DNA from: Sphaerisporangium melleum
GTDB taxonomy: Bacteria > Actinomycetota > Actinomycetes > Streptosporangiales > Streptosporangiaceae
Assembly: GCF_014646695.1 (NCBI RefSeq)
Contig: NZ_BMNT01000005.1
Span: forward strand, 80,651 to 122,718
Direction: 5' to 3'
DNA length: 42,068 nucleotides
Below, in pieces: positions 34,970-42,068 of this stretch. How positions within the stretch are numbered: the stretch's first letter is position 1; the number at the start of each line of letters is the position of its first letter. The position numbers were made by a program, and so were the translations under genes. The notes beneath the pieces were generated by a model. It made no database searches. It worked only from the letters and a program-made list of their open reading frames with translations, and had not been told where the DNA came from.

Positions 34970-36112
34970 ATGGACCCGTCTCCCGGCGCGTCCTGGGCCG
35001 GCACCGGCCTCGCTCCCCTGGCGGGGCAGGTGCTCGAGTACCTGGTCGGCCACCCCGACTCCGCGGAGTCCGCGGTGGCGACAGCGGTCGGCGCCACGCC
35101 CGAGGACACCGCTCGCGCCCTGGAGACCCTGGAGACCGACCTGCTCGCCGTCCGCGCCGGCGGCCGGCCCGTACGCTGGCGCGCGAGCCCGCCGCACTCC
35201 TCCCTCGGCTCGCTGCTGGCCCGCAGACGCCAGGAGCTGGCCGCGGCCGAGCGGTACATGGAACGGCTGCACGAGATCTACCGGGCGGCGGCCCACCGCT
35301 ACGTCGACTCCGACCTGTTCGAGGTGCTGGGAACCCCCGCCGAAGTGGCCGTCCGCTACGCCCACCTGCTCAGGACCGCCCGCAGCGAGGTCCTCCACCT
35401 CGCCAAGCCGCCCTACGTCACCGCCACCTCACCGGCCGCCGGCGGCGGCGACGGTGCGCACGCTGCTAGCGGCGCGAGCGCCAGAAGTAGTGCGAGCACT
35501 GGAAGCAGCGCGAGCACTGGAAGCAGCGCGGGCGCGCTGGTGTGGAACGAAGGGGTGCGACTGCGGTCGGTCTACGACAGCGACGGCTTCACCGACGCGG
35601 TCTCCCTGGAGACGGCGCTGCGCGGCACCGCGCACGGCGGCGAGCTGCGGCTGGCCCCCGACGTCCCGATGAAGCTGGTGATCTTCGACCGCACCACGGC
35701 GATCATGCCGCTCGGCCGCGACGACCCCGCCGACGGCTCGCTCGTCGTCCACTCCCCCACCCTGCTGGAAGTGCTGACCGCCCTCTTCGAGAACGTGTGG
35801 CAGCGCGCCGTCCCCATCTCCCTCGATCTCGGCTGGAACGGCGACGGCTCGCCGGCCGCCGGCAATGCCCTCCTCGCCGGGATTACCGGCCACTCCGCCG
35901 GAGATGAGCTCGACGAGCGCACCCGGGAGATCCTGCTCCTGCTGTCCGCCGGCATGAAGGACGAGGCGGTCGCCCGGGTGCTCGGCCTGAGCCGCCGGAC
36001 CGTCCAGAAGCACATCAGCGACGCCGCCAAGACCCTGGGCGCCCGCACCCGCTTCCAGACCGCCCTCCTCGCCCGCGACCGCGGCTGGCTAACCCCCCAC
36101 CGCCCCACCTGA
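34970..36112 (+). CDS. LuxR-type regulator with TrmB-like N-terminus
   Basis: 380 residues from ATG 34970 (GAGGAG 7 nt upstream). Residues ~10-75 look like a TrmB-type winged helix (LAGQVLEYLVGHPDSAESAVATAVG...ALETLETDLLAV). A coiled-coil-like helix follows (RRQELAAAERYMERLHEIYRAAA), then a PLD-like sensor segment interrupted by a Ser/Gly/Ala-rich linker at ~163-185. The C-terminal ~60 residues are a GerE/LuxR HTH (LDERTREILLLLSAGMKDEAVARVLGLSRRTVQKHI). This architecture is common in actinomycetes as orphan regulators beside secreted-enzyme or secondary-metabolite genes. It diverges from the S53-like peptidase and may control it. Targets unknown. Confidence 0.83.
   Translation: MDPSPGASWAGTGLAPLAGQVLEYLVGHPDSAESAVATAVGATPEDTARALETLETDLLAVRAGGRPVRWRASPPHSSLGSLLARRRQELAAAERYMERLHEIYRAAAHRYVDSDLFEVLGTPAEVAVRYAHLLRTARSEVLHLAKPPYVTATSPAAGGGDGAHAASGASARSSASTGSSASTGSSAGALVWNEGVRLRSVYDSDGFTDAVSLETALRGTAHGGELRLAPDVPMKLVIFDRTTAIMPLGRDDPADGSLVVHSPTLLEVLTALFENVWQRAVPISLDLGWNGDGSPAAGNALLAGITGHSAGDELDERTREILLLLSAGMKDEAVARVLGLSRRTVQKHISDAAKTLGARTRFQTALLARDRGWLTPHRPT
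35492..35527. repeat. Tandem 18-bp repeat inside the LuxR-type gene
   Basis: Two perfect copies of GCGAGCACTGGAAGCAGC, in frame, encode (Ala-Ser-Thr-Gly-Ser-Ser) x2 within a Ser-rich linker. A degenerate third unit precedes it (GCCAGAAGTAGT). Copy number could vary by slippage without breaking the frame. Confidence 0.85.
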
Positions 36113-36249
36113 CCATGTGTCCCGCGCGGGGCCGGGACGCTCCGCCGGCTTCTCGCCCTCCAACGACCGCACCCCACGGATCACGGCAGAGGTCCCTCAT
36201 CACCATGGCGAGGAGACGTGCGAAGACCCCGATATCGGAACGCCACCGG

Positions 36250-37023
36250 CTAAGACGTCTCCCCGACCGGTTTCCAAGCCGTTACCCGCACCACCACTTC
36301 CTTGTATTCCTCATGCTCGATCTCAAGCCGGGCGACGCCTCCTTCCGACGTGTACGCACAAAACGTCTGGCCGGCCTTCGGTTCGATGCTGTAGGTCGGC
36401 CTGCTCTGCAAGGCCCGATAGCATGCCTCGGCATCGGGCACCCCCTCCCTGGTCGGTTTGCTGAAGCCGTGGTGGGGATAAAGCTTCATCCCGCGCGCCT
36501 CGTCATTTCCGTAGTGGAGATCTACGCCTTCCAGGAAGGCTTGGACCACCCGCGGAGGGTCGGTGTCGAGTTCGAGCCCGGTCGTGGTGAGGAGCGACAC
36601 CGTCTCCTTCCGTGCCTTCGTCCAACTGCGCCGCGGCGTGGGACTCGGCGGCCGGGGCGTGTGGGTCGTGGGCGTCGGCAGGGGTTCGGTGGTGAGAGAG
36701 GGCTTCGGAGTCGGTGTCGGAGATGCACCGACGGAAGGAGACGCCGGGGTCGAGGTCGGGGAAGCGCCGGCGGGAGAAGGCTCCGGGGTCGGCGACCGCC
36801 GCGAGGGCTGATCCGAACGATCTTGCCGGTGCCCCGCCAGCCGATCGCCGATCCACTCATTCGCGATCGGCAGCAGCGCACCGGCAAGAACAAGCACGAT
36901 CAATATGACGGCCGTAATCCATGGGTGAGTTTTCGCCCAATCCGGCTTATTAATCCAGTTCGCAACTACTGCGATGGCCGCCGCGACCAGACCTGCCTCG
37001 ATCAAGAATAAGTTGGCAATCAT
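36250..37023 (-). CDS. Membrane-anchored protein of unknown function
   Basis: 257 residues from ATG 37023 (GGAG about 5 nt upstream). Two TM helices lie at about 5-22 and 37-56 (ITAVILIVLVLAGALLPIA). A Pro/Thr/Ser linker follows at ~75-130 (many PTP and SPT units). The C-terminal ~125-residue domain begins KETVSLLTTTGLELDTDPPRVVQAF and contains two Cys (ACYRALQ, TFCAYTSEG) that may pair outside the cell. It ends in a short strand-rich section (VARLEIEHEEYKEVVVRVTAW). I do not recognise the domain. Third-position GC and codon use are lower than its neighbours, suggesting transfer or fast evolution. It converges with the LuxR-type gene; the function is open. Confidence 0.7.
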   Translation of the reverse strand: MIANLFLIEAGLVAAAIAVVANWINKPDWAKTHPWITAVILIVLVLAGALLPIANEWIGDRLAGHRQDRSDQPSRRSPTPEPSPAGASPTSTPASPSVGASPTPTPKPSLTTEPLPTPTTHTPRPPSPTPRRSWTKARKETVSLLTTTGLELDTDPPRVVQAFLEGVDLHYGNDEARGMKLYPHHGFSKPTREGVPDAEACYRALQSRPTYSIEPKAGQTFCAYTSEGGVARLEIEHEEYKEVVVRVTAWKPVGETS

Positions 37024-37366
37024 CGTTCTCCAGCCACGACGCAGCCAGCACCGAGATGCTTTTCAGAGGAACTGTAGCCATCGCTTCGGGCGTGGTGCGC
37101 TCAGCCGCATCTCAGTTCGGCGACACGCAGGCCGGCGCAGCGGGCTTTCCCGGGTATGAATGTTCGACCGGCCCCAAGGCGACCACAGGTCATGCCCTGA
37201 TAGGGCACCGCCCGCCGATCTTCGCCATCTCGCCGCCGGCATCGGGCTTGCAAGCGTGCGTCTGGTGGCGTAGGCGCCAGATCGACCACCGCCGGTGTGG
37301 TGTGACCAGCGCGTGAGCGGGGCGGCAGGCACGCGGACGGAGACGATCCTGATCAGCTGACCGCCG
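37024..37366. other. Intergenic region with no recognised gene
   Basis: Open frames here show no family features. It must contain the promoter of the unknown membrane protein (minus strand). Nothing else is seen before the inverted repeat and terminator near 37367-37425. Confidence 0.4.
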
Positions 37367-37382
37367 TGCCAGGCACCTGGCA
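37367..37382. repeat. Short inverted repeat TGCCAGG-CA-CCTGGCA
   Basis: 7-bp perfect arms, 2-bp centre, 15 bp beyond the ligA terminator hairpin. It could be a regulator site or an extra hairpin. Confidence 0.3.
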
Positions 37383-37396
37383 TACCCCGCCACGGC

Positions 37397-37425
37397 GCAC
37401 CCTGCCGTGTGCTGCGGCAGGGTGC
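37397..37425 (-). terminator. Terminator of ligA
   Basis: A perfect 11-bp stem GCACCCTGCCG / CGGCAGGGTGC with a 7-nt loop, 48 bp after the ligA stop. GC-rich, no T-run. Confidence 0.7.
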
Positions 37426-37472
37426 TCGCCTCATCCCTGCCCGGCCCCACATCGCAGGCCGGACGTCGGTGG

Positions 37473-40007
<2,535 letters not shown>

Positions 40008-40013
40008 TAGTCT
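40008..40013 (+). promoter_or_regulatory. Candidate -10 of the AviRa homologue (TAGTCT)
   Basis: TAGTCT fits TANNNT; transcription would begin near 40020, before the AAGGAC site at 40030-40035. Confidence 0.4.
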
Positions 40014-40042
40014 GGGGCCCGTTCAGGCGAAGGACGGGCAGA

Positions 40043-40783
40043 TTGGCATATCGGTACGAGACGGCGCGGGCCGACTACAGCGACTTCGCCGGCGGAGCCG
40101 TCCTGCACTCCGCACCGGGCATGCCGGCCTTCCCCGTACGACTCGCCTCTGAGATCTTCCAGCGCGCCCTCGCGCTGCGCGGTGGCGAGGATCAAGCCGT
40201 GGTGTGGGATCCCTGCTGTGGGAGTGGCTACCTGCTCACGGTGCTGGGCCTGCTCCACCGTCCCCGCATCAAGACGCTGCTGGCCTCCGACGTCTCCGAC
40301 GACGCGTTGGGAACGGCGCGGGCCAACCTGAACCTGCTGTCGGAGTCCGGCCTGCGAGACAGGGCCGCGGAACTGGCGGACCGTGCCGAGCGCTTCGGCA
40401 AACCCGGCTACGCGCAGGCCGCCGAGGCGGCGGAGCGGCTCGCCCGCCGGCTGCTCGCGGACGGAGGGCCGCTGCCCCACCGGCCGGCCCGGGCCGACGT
40501 CTTCGATCCGGTCCAGCTGGCCGCCGCGATCGACGGGCACGCGCCGGACATCGTGCTCACCGATCCCCCCTACGACGAGCAGACCAGCTGGCAGGGAGAC
40601 TACGGGAACAAGGACGTCCCGGCGATGATGTCGGCGCTGGGGTCGGTCCTCCCGCCGCACACGGTGGTCGCGGTGACCGTACGCGGCCGTCGCGTGCCCG
40701 CACGGCCGGGCATCCGCCCCCGTCAGTCGTTCCGGATCGGCACCAGGGCCATCGCCCTGTTCACCGCCGCGGACCTCGCATGA
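40043..40783 (+). CDS. aviRa: AviRa-type 23S rRNA (guanine) methyltransferase
   Basis: 246 residues from TTG 40043 (AAGGAC 7 nt upstream); AviRa of Streptomyces viridochromogenes is ~250. The protein matches AviRa from memory along its length: AYRYETARADYSDF, VLHSAPGMPAFPVRLASEIFQRAL, the SAM-binding DPCCGSGYLLTVLGLLH, a helical insert with ERFGKPGYAQAAEAAERL, and the catalytic-type motif VLTDPPYDEQTSWQG. AviRa methylates G2535 of 23S rRNA, part of the orthosomycin (avilamycin, everninomicin) binding site at helices H89/H91. Orthosomycin tolerance is therefore the likely phenotype, though a housekeeping rRNA role is possible. It converges with the AviRb homologue, with 23 bp of overlap at the stop codons. 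Confidence 0.85.
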   Translation: MAYRYETARADYSDFAGGAVLHSAPGMPAFPVRLASEIFQRALALRGGEDQAVVWDPCCGSGYLLTVLGLLHRPRIKTLLASDVSDDALGTARANLNLLSESGLRDRAAELADRAERFGKPGYAQAAEAAERLARRLLADGGPLPHRPARADVFDPVQLAAAIDGHAPDIVLTDPPYDEQTSWQGDYGNKDVPAMMSALGSVLPPHTVVAVTVRGRRVPARPGIRPRQSFRIGTRAIALFTAADLA

Positions 40784-41609
40784 GCCGGCCGCTGGTGATC
40801 CGCTGCCGGGACGCCTCGTAAAGGATCGCCGTGGCCGCGTTCGCGGCGTTCAGCGAACTCGCGGCCCCGGCCATGGGGATGCTCACCATGACGTCGCACG
40901 CCTCGCGCCACGCGCTGCTGAGCCCGCTGGTCTCGTTGCCGACCAGGAGGAGCACCGGCTGGGTGAAGTCGAACTCGAAGACGTCGCGGTCGCCGTGCTC
41001 GTCGGTGCCCACCACGACGATCGGCCTGCCACGCTCACGCCGCGCGGCCACCCAGCCGACCACATCCCCCGGCGCGGGGACCCGGACCGCGGGCAGGGAG
41101 AAGATCGAGCCCGTGCTCGCCCTGACCGACTTCGGGTCGTACACGTCGGCCGCGTGACCGGCCACGACCAGCCCGTGCGCGCCCAGGGCGTCCGCCGAGC
41201 GGATGATGCTGCCGATGTTGCCCGGGCTCGTCGGCCGGTCCAGCACGACTCCCAGGAAGTCGTCCTCGACCGGGATACGGCCGAGGTCGTCGGCGGGCAT
41301 CTCCACGACGGCGACGGCCTCGGGCGGCGCCTCGTCCTTCTCGCCCAGCTCCGCCACCATGTCCGGAGCCATCGCGATCAGCTCGGCCGGCACGGTGCGC
41401 AGCAACTCGGCGAGCCACGACGACGGCCTGCGCTCGGCGTCGTAGATGAGCGCGTGCACCGGCCATCCGTGCCGCACGGCGAGCGAGATCGGCCGGACCC
41501 CCTGGACCAGGAACTCGCGGGCTCGGGTCCGCTTGTTGCGGTTGGTCAGCAGGGACTGCCACTGCTGGAACCGAGCATTGCGCGTGGTGATCCGCTGAAC
41601 CGTCGACAC
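40761..41609 (-). CDS. aviRb: AviRb-type 23S rRNA (uridine-2'-O) methyltransferase, TrmH/SpoU family
   Basis: 282 residues from GTG 41609 (AAGGA 7 nt upstream; sequence upstream is non-coding); AviRb is ~287. The N-terminal substrate-binding part RNARFQQWQSLLTNRNKRTRAREFLVQGVRPISLA is close to AviRb as I remember it. The SPOUT knot motifs follow: DRPTSPGNIGSIIRSADALG (motif 1), LLLVGNETSGLS (motif 2) and VSIPMAGAASSLNAANAATAIL (motif 3, catalytic and SAM-binding trefoil). AviRb 2'-O-methylates U2479 of 23S rRNA; together with AviRa it gives high avilamycin resistance in the avilamycin producer. It sits tail-to-tail with the AviRa homologue. A general TrmH role is the alternative. Confidence 0.87.
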   Translation of the reverse strand: MSTVQRITTRNARFQQWQSLLTNRNKRTRAREFLVQGVRPISLAVRHGWPVHALIYDAERRPSSWLAELLRTVPAELIAMAPDMVAELGEKDEAPPEAVAVVEMPADDLGRIPVEDDFLGVVLDRPTSPGNIGSIIRSADALGAHGLVVAGHAADVYDPKSVRASTGSIFSLPAVRVPAPGDVVGWVAARRERGRPIVVVGTDEHGDRDVFEFDFTQPVLLLVGNETSGLSSAWREACDVMVSIPMAGAASSLNAANAATAILYEASRQRITSGRLMRGPRR

Positions 41610-41789
41610 CTGTGTCCTTCCGAGGGGCGAGCCGTCCGCTCCGGTAGGCCACCCTATGCGCCCACCGCCTCCGCCCCGAGCACGGCAAGACCGGTTCCCC
41701 GGCCGGACAGCTGCGGCAGCTCGACCCTCGACTCCCGGCAGATCCACACCTGCCGCGGCCGGCCCCGCCGACCGGGCGGAGTGGCCGCG
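41610..41789. other. Intergenic, no feature recognised
   Basis: 180 bp between the AviRb homologue start and the stop of the next minus-strand gene. It must contain the AviRb promoter. No hairpin or repeat stands out. Confidence 0.4.
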
Positions 41790-42068
41790 TCAGCCGCCCT
41801 GGGCCCAGACCCCCTCCCAGTGGGAGCACTTCCCCGTCACGCGCTTGGCGGTGCCCCGGCACACCTTGGCCTCCGAGCTCAGCATGTGGCCGGCGTTCAC
41901 GCTGAACGCGCGCGGCGCCGACTGCGAGCAGTTCCGGAACGTCGCGGTGCGGTACTTGCCCTGCTCGTTCAGCCACTTGATCTTCAGCCACGAGCACGTC
42001 CGCACCCCGCCCCCGTCGTACAGGCGCCCGCTGATCCTCAGCCCAGAAGCAGTGGTACGGATCTCCCC
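41790..42068 (-). CDS. Cys-containing, probably secreted protein, 5'-truncated by the window
   Basis: The frame is open to the window edge, so the start is not seen; at least 92 C-terminal residues are present. Four Cys lie in the visible part (RTCSWLK, FRNCSQ, KVCRGT, GKCSHW), spaced as for two disulfides. The residues around them (SWLKIKWL, YRTATF, VNAGHML) suggest a small beta-rich secreted domain. I do not recognise the family. An internal GTG at 42005 is unlikely to be the start because the frame upstream (SGLRISGRLYDGGG) reads on as plausible coding sequence. Confidence 0.55.
   Translation of the reverse strand, partial: GEIRTTASGLRISGRLYDGGGVRTCSWLKIKWLNEQGKYRTATFRNCSQSAPRAFSVNAGHMLSSEAKVCRGTAKRVTGKCSHWEGVWAQGG

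Noticed and set aside
37063-37452. 129-codon minus-strand open frame between ligA and the unknown membrane protein
   Set aside because: It runs through the ligA terminator hairpin, has no ribosome binding site and no recognisable sequence.

Overview
The window is high-GC, densely packed actinobacterial DNA. Gene content (ilvBNC, gatCAB, ligA, two GGDEF-EAL proteins, WhiJ-like XRE/ATPase pair, Rpn-like nuclease) and style (GTG/TTG starts, leaderless promoters, GC-rich terminators) point to a filamentous actinomycete. Streptosporangiales/Streptosporangiaceae is the most likely placement, but that is inference, not something the sequence proves. No rRNA, tRNA, CRISPR array, insertion sequence or prophage was recognised.

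Layout. 1-5.2 kb: the 3' end of a GPH-type sugar transporter; then a padR-ABC ATPase-FtsX permease operon reading leftwards from a near-perfect PadR palindrome, with a DUF1707-FHA protein diverging from it. 5.4-9.5 kb: a secreted beta-trefoil protein; an editing-less ThrRS paralogue preceded by a short leader peptide with three consecutive Thr codons and a strong hairpin; and a PBP4-type D,D-carboxypeptidase. 9.7-12.9 kb: an anti-sigma-like ATPase, a divergent XRE regulator and an Rpn-family nuclease, which look like accessory genes. 13-16.5 kb: ilvB-ilvN-ilvC with a second leader-peptide attenuator. 16.7-24.4 kb: a GGDEF-EAL protein, a 2-hydroxyacid dehydrogenase, a glucose/sorbosone dehydrogenase lipoprotein and a VanW-domain envelope protein. 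24.6-30.1 kb: gatC-gatA-gatB, with 4-nt overlaps, and a second GGDEF-EAL protein resembling streptomycete RmdB. 30.5-37 kb: a large secreted serine peptidase with a sedolisin-like (S53) active site, a LuxR-type regulator and a membrane protein of unknown function. 37.5-42 kb: ligA; a convergent, 3'-overlapping pair of 23S rRNA methyltransferases recognised as AviRa and AviRb homologues (the avilamycin/orthosomycin resistance enzymes); and the end of an unknown secreted protein.

How it fits together. The ligA / GGDEF-EAL / gatCAB / GGDEF-EAL / ilvBNC series resembles a conserved core chromosomal block that I remember from Streptomyces, interrupted here by accessory genes. Two amino-acid-sensing leaders (Thr for thrS2, Val/Leu/Ile for ilvB) use the same design: a leaderless short ORF followed by a terminator-like hairpin. 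The most notable items are the AviRa/AviRb pair with no visible orthosomycin biosynthesis genes nearby, the Thr-leader plus minimal ThrRS, and the operator-in-promoter of the Rpn-like gene.
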